64,000 nucleotides of DNA, from positions 145,993,350-146,057,349 of the forward strand of contig CM043949.1 of the NCBI GenBank assembly GCA_014529385.2, given 5' to 3'. Of this stretch, positions 1 through 11,639 are shown in pieces. Position 1 is the first letter of the stretch. Every line of letters starts with the position of its first letter. The stretch is from Adiantum capillus-veneris. Its lineage: Eukaryota; Streptophyta; Polypodiopsida; Polypodiales; Pteridaceae. Under the pieces are notes generated by a model. It was given only the letters and a program-made list of their open reading frames with translations. It was not told where the DNA came from and made no database searches. The translations under genes were made by a program, and so were the position numbers.

Positions 1-372
1 GGGAGACTCACTTCTTTCTCGTTCCTTCGGTGGAGACTCTTGAATTCTTCTTTGAGAAGGAGATGCATCATCAAGGATCAAATTTCTGACCCCTTCATAT
101 GGATCCTCTTCTTCTTCCCGAATCGGAGAGAGGCCTCTTTTGGAAGTCTTGCAAGGAGGCTTCCTAGGTGCTCTCTCGTCATGGTGGGGAGCTTGGAGAA
201 TCCCATGAGCACGAAGCCGTTGCACTTCACTCTGGAGGGATGGATTGTCCATGGCTTGTTGAAGCCTAGAAACAAGATAGTTATCAAGCATTGGAGCATC
301 ATTAGTAGCTTGCTCATTACCAAAATCAAAGGTATCAACATTAATTTCACTCTCTTTACTATTGTCAGCCAT
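1..372 (-). CDS. Partial gag N-terminus of an LTR retrotransposon (family A)
   Basis: An open frame of 124 codons starts at the ATG at 372 and runs without a stop off the window edge. It begins MADNSKES and is very hydrophilic, with acidic stretches (EEEED), a basic SPPKERERS-type segment and no membrane segment, as in the N-terminal part of many plant gag proteins. The context decides the call: about 400 nt upstream on the same strand lie a Met-tRNA primer-binding site and a TG...CA LTR. No zinc knuckle or pol domain falls inside the window, so the superfamily is undecided, with gypsy more likely than copia. That it is a retrotransposon gag rests on position, not on a diagnostic motif. Confidence 0.6.
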   Translation of the reverse strand, partial: MADNSKESEINVDTFDFGNEQATNDAPMLDNYLVSRLQQAMDNPSLQSEVQRLRAHGILQAPHHDERAPRKPPCKTSKRGLSPIREEEEDPYEGVRNLILDDASPSQRRIQESPPKERERSESP

Positions 373-777
373 TCTAACAACTTTTAGGTGTAAGCTTTTT
401 AGGTATACTTTGGCACTTCAAGCCCTAGTTGCTACTCCTCTTTACCCCTTTAGAAAAATCACTCAAGCTATTGTACCCGTGGCTCGAATACCATTAATTG
501 CAAGGAATAGAAGAGAGGGTCGTTCAACACCAAAACAGCACCGGCTCCTCTCAAGCTTCTAATAGCTCAATAGTGGTTAAGCCGTAGGCAAAGCCCCGTA
601 GGACTCCACTATTAAGACCATATCTCTCGGCGGTGATGCCCCATTAACTGCACAAAGGCAAGCGCACTGCAAGGTTGAAAAATCCCTATTCTACTTACTC
701 ACATGCAATTAATAGTACCAACCATTTATAGATAGCTTGAGGACCTCCCTTCTTAAGCAAGAAAAGAGAAACCTTGT
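373..777 (-). other. Untranslated leader of family A element
   Basis: This stretch between the primer-binding site and the gag ATG has no convincing reading frame. A short plus-strand frame here is taken as chance. It fits the 5' leader of the element. Confidence 0.5.
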
Positions 778-789
778 GCTCTCATACCA
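778..789 (-). promoter_or_regulatory. Primer-binding site (initiator Met-tRNA) of family A
   Basis: On the minus strand the 12 bases read TGGTATGAGAGC, one base different from the usual plant Met-tRNA PBS TGGTATCAGAGC. It starts one base after the LTR end, the standard geometry for priming of minus-strand DNA synthesis. Confidence 0.8.
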
Positions 790-790
790 A

Positions 791-1487
791 TGTAACATTC
801 AATGGCCTAGTACCTTGTGTGTAGCGGAAAATAGCATGAACATAGTGAGCATTCCATTAGAATAGATTCCTAATAAGATTAGCAAGAGTGGTTGGGTGGA
901 GAGAGCAATAAAACGCATAACACCTAGTTAGATAGCATGAACAATACTTCAAAAGAGAGAGAAATTAAGCAATTGACAACAGTTGAGGACCGGATTTGCA
1001 TGGAGCCGGTCCCCCCTCCAAAAGGCTTTGTATTATGGTTTCTCCCATCAAGAGAGATATTTTACAATACAATCCTTTGTGTTCCTTCAATACTAGCTAG
1101 TGCAATGAAGATGGAAACTTCATGCATTAAGAAAAAGACTTATCAAACACAACATCAATTCCCTCACGGACTCAGACCCAAGACCTCACACACCCTCGAA
1201 GATGGTGAGAGCTAGCGGGGTATGAGAGTATATTGAGAGGAAGAAGGAGTATTCTTACGAGAAAGATATACATCTCCTCACATAATCACTCATACTAGCA
1301 TAGCTTAGCTTGGTAATTAGCATGGTAGAGGAGATGAGCATGCATTGAAGCTTGGCTCTTGGTTGGATTTGCATCACAAAGCCAAGATTTGTTGGTGTAG
1401 GCCTCCCTTCTCACAAGCTTGGAGTAGGTGGTAAGCTTTCCATTAAAGCTTGAGAAGGAGAGAGAGTCTTCTTTTCTTCACACATGA

Positions 1488-1579
<92 letters not shown>

Positions 1580-2581
1580 ATGCCTTGCGAAAATTAGCCC
1601 CTCTCTCTCTCGATCGACCTCCCTTGCTAAATGCTCATGCTACAACCCTATTGGACCTCCCGAGGCCTAGCCAATGAAAATTAAGCAACATAAGTGATAG
1701 CCTTAGCTTCAGACATGTGTCCCCCCTTTCCCCTTTTGTGAGAGCTTTAGGTAATTATTCAATTCAACTAAACTCTCATTGGACCCCTTTGCCTCCTGGC
1801 CAATAGGAATCAGGCAAGCCATTGGGCTGTTGAATGCTCATTGAGCCCCTTGGGAGACTGTCCAATAGTCTTCTTGAGAGCTTAATTCTTATTGATTCTT
1901 TTATTAAGTGTTTTTAAATTAATTAAACTAGATTTGCTCTAGGCTAATTCTCATTGGTCCACCTCTAAGGTCATCCAATAGGATTTGAGTACACCTTGTG
2001 GGCATCTAGGCTAGGGAGCTGACATGTGTCCCTCATTCCCTTTGTGTAAAATGAGCTTGTGTGTGTGTGAGAGAGAGAGAGAGACTGAGTTTCTCTCTCA
2101 TCTCCTACAACTAGGGATCGCCCCCTCCTATGTAGGGATGCATGAAGACTTTTGGGACACACATAAAGCATCCAATTCCCCTAATGTTTGACCTTTGGAC
2201 ACAACCTTTGAGTTTTGGAACCTTAGCATTTTGGAAGTCTTAATGGGCTGAACCTTAGGGTCTTTTAAGCCCATTGTTGCACATTGATCTTTTGCAGATG
2301 GTCCCCCCCTTTGGATCCCTACTGTGGCCGGTCTACTAGCTTAACCAATATTCTAGTTTTTTCTCCCTTGGCACTTCCCCATATTAAATGATCAGTTTAA
2401 CATGAGAAAATCATTTAGGAGAATTAGATATTGATTATTATGACATTGGCACCACAGCTAAGGTCTCAACACCGTGTCCAAATATGTACATGTGCGTGAC
2501 TCCTGCTGACACAGAAAGAGCATGCAAAGCTAACTTTTAAAATGCATACATTTTCCATTATACTGGAAACCCAATGTTACA
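791..2581 (-). repeat. 5' LTR of family A retrotransposon
   Basis: On the minus strand the block starts TGTAACATT and ends AATGTTACA, an inverted terminal match with TG...CA ends, immediately followed by the PBS. Length is 1,791 bp. It carries a long (GT)n tract. Sequence from the middle of this LTR recurs in opposite orientation at about 28,990-30,235 and 35,351-35,650, which supports a repeat family. The far end of the element is outside the window, so the target-site duplication cannot be checked. Confidence 0.75.
1491..1575. repeat. (GT)n microsatellite inside the family A LTR
   Basis: About 42 perfect GT units. The related LTR at 30 kb carries a (CA)n tract at the matching place, so the microsatellite is an old part of this LTR family. 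Confidence 0.95.
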
Positions 2582-3921
2582 TTGTCAAAGCTTCCAAAAG
2601 CATATATTTACACTCATGTGTACACATGTACATGCATTTACACTACTATGCATGTCAAAAGTGGTTTATCATCGTTTTGTAATAGTTCCATTGACCATTT
2701 CTACCACTATTATTGTGACTTGCGAGGTGAGGTCTTCCCATAAATTTTCAAAAAGAATTAAATACAATGCTGACCCCAGCACCACCATAAAGGATTCCCT
2801 TGATAGTTAATCCTTTAGTAGTGATTGGTAGGGATACATTAGATTCATCACCTTCAAAGTATTGTTCCAGCTTGTTAATAGGTATTTCAACAACAGAGCT
2901 TTCATTTAGTTTGGTTTATGGATCCAAGAATTTCTCCTCAACCGAAATTTTTTGTGCCTATCCATCTATGAAAATTGTTGTAACCCAACTTTCGGCTTTC
3001 CATTGAAAAATGCCCAAAGAGTACGGAATAGCTCAAGATCTTTGTACAATTTAGACATGATAGTGGTTCTGAGTGCAAAAGCCATGAAATCCATTAAGTA
3101 ATTAATATTCAATAGTAATTTTCAAGTTTCTATTTTGTGACCTAAGGTTGGTGAAAATGGGAATTCCACTTGTTCAATGACGTCAAGTATTCCCTCACTT
3201 AGCATTACTTCAAATAGATAATATGTATACCTAGTTTGTGATGTCTTACACTCACTTTCTTCATAAATGATACTAGGTATGTCTAATGGTTTATGGTCTT
3301 TGTGGGGTTGAGGTTATGTGGGAAACACAGTGTCCATAATTCTTGATCTACCTATGTTTTGGTTGTAGTTCCCTTTGGGTCTCCTCTACAATGTTTGTAT
3401 ATGTAAAACAATGTGGTAGTAATTAGACAACAAGAAGAACAAGTGAGTGCGGTGTGAAAAGTGGGAAACTAGTATCCAAACAGATCTATGTTTACGGACG
3501 GGTGGACCTGATTAGTCGGGTACTTTTCACAAGACTATTAGTTAGTTAAGCATGAATCTCATATCACATTTATGATTTATGAATGGCGGCAGTGCCTCTT
3601 AAATGTGGGAAAAAAGGTCTTGTTTATAGATCCTAAGTATGTCAATGAGATTCTATTTTTATGATATAGGAATTAGCTTCCATTAAAATCCTTTGATTTA
3701 TCGACATAGCTTGTGGTGTATGACCCTTACAACCATGATCACGATGGATAGAGGTCTTCTTCTCTTGTGTTGCTCATATCCTTCCTTTGTGGAATAGAAG
3801 TAGGGTGTCATCAATGGAACTTGAGAATAAAGGAAGGCTAACTATCGTCGCCCCAATCTTCTAGTCGGTGACCTCACACCCTTCCAAACCATAAATACTC
3901 ATTTAAAGGGATTCAAAAAGA
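2582..3921. other. Decayed gypsy-like sequence
   Basis: AT-rich sequence without a sustained frame. Only the protease-like piece at 2,751-2,880 and the reverse-transcriptase piece starting near 3,922 are recognisable. The rest holds nothing that can be named. Confidence 0.4.
2751..2880 (-). pseudogene. Gypsy aspartic-protease fragment
   Basis: The minus strand encodes 43 uninterrupted residues including TTKGLTIKGIL followed by GGAGVSI. This matches the neighbourhood of the active site of plant Ty3/gypsy proteases (IDGGAGVNIL type). The catalytic Asp just before GGAGV is missing, so the piece is dead. It lies on the opposite strand to the nearby reverse-transcriptase remnant, so the two are either rearranged or from different elements. 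Confidence 0.5.
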
Positions 3922-3981
3922 TTCTCTTCTCGTAGCATCTTTTGAATAGACATGAAATGTATAGATTTTTGGATGGGTACA
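3922..3981 (+). pseudogene. Old gypsy reverse transcriptase, 5' piece, interrupted by CACTA
   Basis: The plus strand ends in residues RFLDGYT, which correspond to the FLDGYSGYNQI block of gypsy reverse transcriptase. The frame breaks off exactly at the CACTA left terminus (3,982) and resumes at 16,743. One in-frame stop lies upstream. The element was already decaying. Confidence 0.6.
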
Positions 3982-4046
3982 CACTACAAGAGGTACTTCA
4001 CATTAGCAACGCTCGCAGTGCGATGCTCAAAAGTGAAAATCCACAA

Positions 4047-4101
4047 CGTCGCTATGGGCGTCGCTATTTTTTTTTGCTACATAGTGACGCCCATAGCGAC
4101 G
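4047..4101. repeat. Subterminal hairpin of the CACTA left end
   Basis: A 20-bp arm containing CGTCGCTATGGGCGTC pairs with its inverse 15 bases downstream, with one mismatch. The loop is T-rich. Similar motifs fill 16,510-16,700 at the other end. Confidence 0.85.
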
Positions 4102-4184
4102 TCGATAGGGGTAAAAAATAAACAGAAAATCAAATCTCATATCTGAGTTTCGGCGCTCAAGCGAAAAAGGTAAACCCGCGCTCT

Positions 4185-4733
<549 letters not shown>

Positions 4734-4745
4734 ATTAAAAAAAAG

Positions 4746-5300
4746 TAGAGAAAATATGAAATGAAATGTTATATTAAGATTTAGGATAAGGTTAAATTTA
4801 AAATTACATCTAATTAAAATTAGGTTAGATTAAGATCTAAGATTAAGTTAGATTACATTTAACTTATATTTAAATTTTATGCTAAATTTAAAATTAAGTT
4901 AAGATTAATTAGATTTAAGATTAGGTTAGATTACATTTAGGTTTAGGTTAGATTTATGTTTATGTTTAGTTTAAAATTAGGTTAGATTTAGATTTACATT
5001 AGATTTAAAATTAGGGCAAGATTTAAAACTAGCTAGGTTAGATTTAAGTTAGATTACATTTAGGTTTAGGATTTAAGATTGAATTAGATTTAGGTTTATG
5101 TTGAGTTTAAAATTAGATTAGATTTAGATTTAAGATTAAATTAGATTTAAACTTAAGTTAGAATACATTTAGGTTTAGGTTAGATTTAAGATTAAATTAG
5201 ATTTAGGTTTATGTTGAGTTTAAAATCGATTAAATTAGATCTAGATTTATGTTAGGTTTAAAGTTAGATTAAATTAGATTAGATTTAGGTTATATTTTAG
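4746..5300. repeat. AT-rich degenerate TTAGATT/TTAGGTT repeat
   Basis: Over 550 bp the text is built almost only from variants of GATTTAGGTTAGATTTAAG, with shifting unit length and no G+C-rich spacer. It resembles a decayed minisatellite with telomere-like words (TTTAGG) but has no regular TTTAGGG array. It has no coding content. Confidence 0.7.
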
Positions 5301-5870
5301 CGCATGTCAATGAAGGCTTTTCCCAAAGCGCAAACACTAGTTACACAACAATATGTATATTCCCATCAAAATCTGACACCTATTAACTCACCCACTAACC
5401 ATGTTCAATTAGCTCAGAATCACCGTATGTTCAATTAGGTTAGATTTTGGATTTATTTTTTATACTAAAGTCTACCTTTGGGATTACGAAAAAAATTAGA
5501 GTTAGACGAACGGTGATCCCTCTCTTCCTCTCTACGGATGCGCCCTTAAGTTGGAAATCTTTCAACGGCATGATACTCAGATTGGAGACCAACATGTAAT
5601 GTGCGAAGTAATCCCTCGAACAAGGATTTGCTATGGAGAGATGTTAAGATGTTGTGAATTGCTACAGGTAGAGAAGAGGCAAAGAAGTTTTGTCCACTAC
5701 ATGCACTATCATGTAGACATGGGTGTGTAAATTTCTTGTACCCACAAATGTATGCATTGACCAATAAAGACAAGATTATAACCCGGTGGCTTTGATCTCC
5801 GTGCACCTCTAGACCGAGGTGTGCGGGGATCGGACATGACTAGAGAATGTGAGGTAGTTTACAGTGTGAA

Positions 5871-5873
<3 letters not shown>

Positions 5874-5926
<53 letters not shown>
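5874..5926. repeat. (GA)n microsatellite
   Basis: About 26 perfect GA units inside the CACTA element. Confidence 0.95.
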
Positions 5927-5929
<3 letters not shown>

Positions 5930-6337
5930 GATGGAGAATGCCAATAGAAGGTTAATTTATGTTTAGGTTATAAGGTTTTTACATTCATTATGAGTAGTGA
6001 CGAGGATGTGGGGCCGTGCAACCGAAACACCTATCTCTCAACAACGATATTATGTCCTTGTAATCAATGCAAGCATGTTGTGCGATAGACAAGAGCGTTT
6101 CTTTGCAGCACGTTCGCGAATTTGGCGAGTTTGATCCATCTATTATAGATCGAGTTGTTGCCAGTTATAACTCGTCGGACTCTGACGCTGGCCAACAGGC
6201 AGCAATCTTGCATCCCAATAGACGTGTTTGCAGGCGCTTTGGTCAAGCAGCATACATGAGGCACAAGATGTAGCCTTTGACAGCTCGGAGGATGATCATG
6301 CAGCCACATTCCCAACGAGGCAATGTTTTAGCCCAAG

Positions 6338-7235
6338 ATCGATGAAATGATCGAGACGATTATGGATTCAGAAAGGCTTATCTATGATGATATGAAAAGT
6401 GAAGCCAATATGCCATTGTATGATGGAGCACCTGTGTCTAGATTGAAGGCGCTCCTAGTTCTTTTCAACCTGCAGGCAAAGTTTGGATGGAGTGACACTA
6501 GCGTCACATCGCTTTTCAGGTGATCTATTACAATGTGTTTACTTCAATTAAAAACTCTAGATGTATAATGATCCCTAAAACGCCATGGATTTTGACAGGA
6601 GCCCAAGAACACAAAGTAAAAGAGACCATTCCATCTATGTGGACCTCCACTGGCGTAATGCACTTGCTCCAAACGTATTTCACTAAAGAAGGGAAGCTTA
6701 CCGGTTTGAAGTCACACAACTGGCATAAAATGTGTCGGGTATGTTTGAAGTGGAATATATCTTATGGGAATTGTGTAACAAATTCGTGGACTTTATTATC
6801 ATTGCTAGACGTGTTTTGTAGTTTATTTTACTAGTGGCCATTGAGGGATGTTTGTCTCCTGACGTATGTACGACAATCTACAAACTTGCGAAGTTGGTGT
6901 AATGGATCTCACAAAAGGAGATCGATGTAGAGTCCATACCATTCGCCAAACTAAACGCTGTGGAGGTTGTGTGCATGTTTGAGAAACACTTTCCTACTAC
7001 CATGCTAACCATTCAGTGCATCTTCTTGTTCACATAGTTGATGAGGTGGAAATAGCTGGCACAGTACATTCTAAATGGATGTTCTTTTTAGAACGTTTCA
7101 TGAAAACACTCAAGGGATATGTGCGTTAGAAGGCATGTCCGAAGGGTAGCATGGCAGAAGGTTGGCTGGTATCAAAGTCCCTAGTTTACATTGGAGAGTG
7201 GCTAGACGGATTTGATAAAGCTCGGGACATGCTAC
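6338..7235 (+). pseudogene. CACTA transposase (TNP2/TNPD-type) remnant with DUF4218-like part
   Basis: Three plus-strand pieces match the order of plant CACTA transposases. At 6,338-6,520 the residues MPLYDGAPVSRLKALLVLF and FGWSDTSV correspond to the block just before the catalytic domain. At about 6,571-6,738 GLKSHNWHKM corresponds to the conserved GLKSHDWH block just after it. At about 7,035-7,200 a DUF4218-like stretch reads LERFMKTLKGYVR, a TAG stop (7,127-7,129), then KACPKGSMAEGW. The region that should hold the catalytic core is absent between 6,520 and 6,571, so the gene cannot encode an active transposase. Exon junctions are plausible (GT after 6,519) but not proven. Confidence 0.7.
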
Positions 7236-7434
7236 AGCTTAGGATGGTTGCACAACCAATTGAAAAGCGCACAACAGTGCGGTGAAGAAGTGACTGAGAA
7301 GGAGTGGGAGTACTCTCGAGGTTGCGCGACCAAGGTAAGTTTGCAATGTACGACTAGCGACTTTCTAGATGTTTGAACGGCCACTCATAATCTTTTTTGG
7401 TTGTAGTATAATTCATACACATCAGCATGGTGTA

Positions 7435-7578
7435 AAGATCGACATGTTAGGGTGGAACGGATTGACAAAAAGCGTTTTACTCAAAATTATGGAATCATGG
7501 CAAAATTTGAACAGTCTAGTCGACGACGGTCCTCTGATGCAGATCCTTTGGCGGTGGAACTCACTTACTTCGGCACGC
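7435..7578 (+). pseudogene. DUF4216-like domain of the CACTA transposase, first half
   Basis: The residues KKRFTQNYGIMAKFE and LTYFGT match the start of DUF4216 found at the C-terminus of plant CACTA transposases (TQNSGV and YYGVL blocks). The frame is cut at 7,578 by the inserted LTR and continues in the correct frame at 9,586. Confidence 0.72.
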
Positions 7579-9581
7579 TGTCGAGAAATTTGCGGTCTTT
7601 CCAGGAAAGCACCGGGCTTATGGCTATGAGAGTTTGTGAGAGAACTCAACAAAAACTATATGAAGAAGTTAAACCATAGATGCCATGAAGACTAGGGTTT
7701 GGAAAGAAGTGCAATCAAAGAAGACTCACTCTTTCTCTCTTGCACTCACACACACAAAGAAAGAACGCAAAAGAGAATGTCAAAACAATACGAAGATGAA
7801 AACATCAAGGCTATGGTCATATCGTATCATGGGTAATATGAAAGGGTTAATGGATGAGTTAATGGCATTCAATCTTAGCTGACCAAATAGGCTACGAATT
7901 GTTCTTTGGAATTGTAGTTTTGTGCTTACCATAATATATATATTTTGTCTAGTGATTGGGATTAATTGTGTGTACAAATCCTCTTGGTTCATAGCAAGAT
8001 AACTACGCTTACATCAAAAGAAAAATTATAGTCTATGAGAGGTAGTATGATGGGATCCGGTGATAGAAGTATTTCATTGAGCCTTTCAAGGCCGAAGAGA
8101 AACACTATACGTTGTTGAAAGTGTATTTTACGTTTAATCCATACGTTAATTCTAATAGATCGTACAGAGTGAAAGCGATAGAAATGATCATCATGTGGGT
8201 TATTCATCTAGGATAGTATGTGAGAAATGTAGATATGAGAGAAGTGAAGAGATGAGAAGTTTCCCTCCCAAGCCCTATTCTTGCCCGTAGGCAATAAGGA
8301 TACTGCGTGGAGAGATGTACCTGTAGCAAAGAGAACCTAGAGAGGATGAATTACTAAGAATGAGAGAGATAGGTTTGGTTAAGGAGATGAGATTAGATAC
8401 ATATATATATGTTGGATTAGAGATGAAAATGAAAACAACAAGAAATCAAGAAAACATCAATGTAGAACACATCTTACTTGAAACCCTTCGGCACCATTAT
8501 TGATGGGAGAGAGAAGAAGACGGGAGAATTCAACGTTGATTGATACGCCAAGTACAACACCTTCTTTGATTAGAGTTGATCTTCCAAGGATAGCGTACAA
8601 GAATGGCTAGTCTTCCTCTAGGAGAAAGTGTAGGCTTGGGCTTATGTTAATGGGGCTAAGTACAATTAGGCATTACTACTCACTCCCTCAAGAATTCCTC
8701 TCATCAATGGTTTGAATGCTTGAGTTCCTTCCAAGGAAGAAGAGGTCCCCTTTTATAGGTGAAGGGAACCCCCAAGGGTTTACACAAGAAGAGAGGAGCC
8801 AGTGTGAACAGGAATTGGAAAAGTTGGAAATGAGCTGCCCCTGCATGATGTGGGCAGACTAGGGTCCAGTATTTTGATCATATCTCCTCAACCGTGGCTC
8901 CAAATAAAAAAGTAAAAATATGGGCAAAAACTTCAGCTCATTAGCTACAATTTTCATTTTAAAATCATTTCCAATTCGGATTGGAACCTTGTGTAAAAAA
9001 TTCATCAAAATAGGGTCCATTTCTGGCAGCAAAAGTCTTCATGTGGTCCCCTTAGCCTAGACTTTCATTTGATTCCAAAGGACACCTCATGCCATATGAA
9101 AGCATGACATTGCTCCTTGACAAAGTTTTGTAATCATGCTTGCAATAATGCATTAAAATAAGCGTATCTTTGAAATCATGCCACCTAGTGTCCCACTAGG
9201 ATATGATTCCCTCCTAGTAGCTATTTAAAAAGAAATATAAGAAAAATATAAAAAATACATAGAATATATATATATTAGAGTTTACCCTAGATATAGGATC
9301 TAGCTAGGGTGTGAGATGATAATGAGATAGTAGAAATAAAGAATCAATGCTTTTTGCCCCAAGTTAAAGAGGCGGAGCTATTGATGCTTTTCCCATAGTA
9401 TTTTCTGATGGTAAAGTAAGAATAGGTTACCCTTGAGAAAAATAATAGGATGAGATAGAAGGCTTATTATTATACTTAAATATGCATATGTACATTATAG
9501 GAAAGATAATTATGTATCTAAAAAATTACAAGATAACTCTTGTACCATGCGTTCCCACTATGTACGTGTCACAACACGACA
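7579..9581. mobile_element. Solo-LTR-like insertion, 2,003 bp, in the CACTA transposase
   Basis: The block begins TGTCGAG and ends CACGACA, with TGTCG/CGACA as inverse ends. It is flanked on both sides by ACGC (7,575-7,578 and 9,582-9,585), a 4-bp duplication. Removing the block and one ACGC rejoins the DUF4216 reading frame without a shift. No retroviral-like domain is seen inside. It contains a diverged tandem duplication at about 7,780-8,210 and an AT-rich second half. A solo LTR is the best reading; a short non-autonomous element is possible. Confidence 0.7.
7780..8210. repeat. Diverged tandem duplication of about 210 bp
   Basis: Two adjacent minus-strand translations (about 7,780-7,992 and 7,989-8,207) can be aligned throughout, sharing spaced words such as LFG, RLN and ILP. 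The underlying DNA is therefore a tandem duplicate. The frames themselves are not supported as genes. Confidence 0.5.
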
Positions 9582-9585
9582 ACGC

Positions 9586-9910
9586 TACAAGGGATTTTGA
9601 GGATCAATTATAGAGGGATTTTTGTCGACTTGTTCAACGTGCAATGGTTCAAGATAAACATGGAGGGTTGCAATGCTACTGTGCACAGAGGAGAGTCTGG
9701 TTTCCTTGAGGTGGATTCAACTAAAAAATGGACTGGAGACACTTTTGTACTACACGAGCATTGTGAACAAGTAAGTTTGTAAATAGTTAACATCCAATTT
9801 TAGAAGTTATGTGCTTGGAAGCTCTCATGTAAGTTATGTGGCTCTAGCAGGTGATATTTCATCCTACAAAGTTTGCATCAAACTGGTGGTACATCATAGA
9901 GGTAGCCCCT
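9586..9910 (+). pseudogene. DUF4216-like domain of the CACTA transposase, second half
   Basis: The frame resumes after the insertion with RINYRGIFVDLFNVQWF and continues through HEHCEQV. After a short intron (donor near 9,771, acceptor near 9,850) it reads VIFHPTKFASNWWYIIEVAP. This follows the DUF4216 pattern: a hydrophobic strand, a W in the middle and a YV/WY pair near the end. The tail to 10,156 is acidic (EEMEEDAQSE) and of unknown role. Confidence 0.65.
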
Positions 9911-10321
9911 TGTAGTGCACGAACATGTGAGGGCTACCATGTGCCAATCATAGCCGCATCAATGGAGGAGATGGAAGAAGATGCTCAGTCAGAAGCCGCT
10001 GAGGTGGTGCCAGACAAGCATCAAGCTGCTACTCTTTATGGGGTGCATGCAGAGGATCCACAAAATGAAATAGCGGACATTTGCCTGAACGGAGAGCTCT
10101 ATATAGACATAGGGAGTTATGCTAAGCTGTGCGAGGATGAGAGAGAGACCTCTTAAAGCCATAAACATTGTGTTTGAACAATTTTGCTCCGTTTTATAAT
10201 ATATATTGTATTCACGTGGCTTTTTGTCCATTCTTGTCTATATGCTATACTTGAGAAATTTAAATTTTGTTTAATCATCATTGCTACCACTCCAGGTATG
10301 CTCAAGGTATGTTGACACAAG

Positions 10322-10690
10322 CAGGGATTCCTGTATAGAGAGATTCCTGTGAAGTTCTTGTCAATTGGTCTCCCGTGTGCATTCTACGTATCTTGTAAAA
10401 GGATGAAACTCGTAGCACGATGGAGACTGAGGCTGCAATCGCGAAAGAGGTGATCCGTCCCTGCTCATAGATGTTGCTCGTCCTCCACTAGATCGATGTT
10501 TCTCGTCCCTCCACTAGATCTAGTGGAGGGATGAGCAGCATCTATGAGCAGGGACGGATCACCTCTTTTGCGATTGCAGCCTCAGTCTCCATCGCGCTAC
10601 GAGTTTCATCCTTTTACAAGATACGTACAATGCACACGGGAGACAAATTCACAAGAACTTCACAGGAATCTCTCTATACAAGAATCCCTC
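10322..10690. repeat. Large inverted repeat (arms about 175 bp)
   Basis: The right arm is nearly the exact inverse of the left arm. The centre is a palindrome around CTCCACTAGATCTAGTGGAG (10,510-10,529). The left arm carries a 26-bp partial duplication next to the centre. It directly precedes a long (CT)n tract and the second CACTA gene candidate. Confidence 0.9.
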
Positions 10691-10700
10691 CCCCTTTATG

Positions 10701-10704
<4 letters not shown>

Positions 10705-10792
<88 letters not shown>
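10705..10792. repeat. (CT)44 microsatellite
   Basis: Uninterrupted CT repeat immediately after the inverted repeat. Confidence 0.97.
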
Positions 10793-10794
<2 letters not shown>

Positions 10795-10897
10795 ACAGGA
10801 ATCCCTCTCCCTATTATCTACAATATAGATTATAATTTGTCCATGTTTTCTTCTCCATTCAATATTAAGATTAAATGTTCGTGTGTTTAATGCAGGT

Positions 10898-11455
10898 ATG
10901 GATGATGATGAGTTTCTTTCTTCTTTGTCACCCCAACAGAGGAGGTGGTACAAGGACCGTCATCGCTCTGGAGCACCATCACATCATTCCACTCCTTCAA
11001 CGTCTCCCTCTATTTTGGATCATTCAGCACGCTCCAAAACTTCGGTCTCGACAAGACGATCTTCACACTCGTCTAGGCACCGACGCTCTAGTGGTGGCAG
11101 CGGCCGTTGTTGTGGGGATGCCGCTGTCAATGCCTTGACACCGCCTTATGTTCAACGAGGCTCCTTACCTTCCCCTTCTTTGCCCATCCCCACACCATCC
11201 ACGGCATCACCATTTACGCCAGGTTTTGCACGGCTATCAACCGTTCTTGGCTACACACCACTAGCTACTCCTTCGAGAGTCACCCCAGTCGCGACACTCC
11301 TCGCTTTGGGGCCCAGACTCCAGTTGAGACACCTGACATCCATACCCCCATCAACATGCCGCTAGAGACCCCTGTCGAGACACCGAGGTTCACGCGTCAC
11401 AGACGAGAGGGCTTGCCGTGCTCGATCGACATCAGCGGCATTGCTCTTTAGGTTT
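10898..11455 (+). pseudogene. Ser/Pro/Thr-rich second CACTA gene candidate
   Basis: After a likely splice acceptor (TTTAATGCAG ending near 10,896) a frame opens with MDDDEFLSSL and runs into Ser/Arg-rich and then Pro/Thr-rich sequence. To keep the low-complexity theme going to the stop near 11,451 a frame change is needed around 11,200-11,290, giving repeats of the type ETPVETP. CACTA elements often carry a second gene (TNPA-like) downstream of the transposase, and its position fits. No domain is recognised, so identity is open. A further piece at about 11,521-11,620 (MTGREPTSYEREYAGRKS) may be its next exon. Confidence 0.35.
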
Positions 11456-11639
11456 GATAGTTACGTCTATTTGTACTTTTAAATTCTAGCATAATGGATT
11501 CTTTGTATGTTTTGAACAGTGGTCGATGACAGGACGTGAACCCACATCGTACGAGCGTGAGTACGCAGGTAGAAAGAGCTTAAACGCCATGATGGACATT
11601 CTGATTCTCGCAGCGGCATGGTTAGTATTTCACTTACTC

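Noticed and set aside
78-387. Two frames of 100-115 codons at the window start, one on each strand
   Set aside because: Both are out-of-frame shadows of the gag frame ending at 372, which is better supported by the PBS and LTR.
4755-4776. LINE F 3' end beside the AT-rich repeat
   Set aside because: Only about 22 bp match and the diagnostic stem-loop is absent, so it is not listed as a LINE copy.
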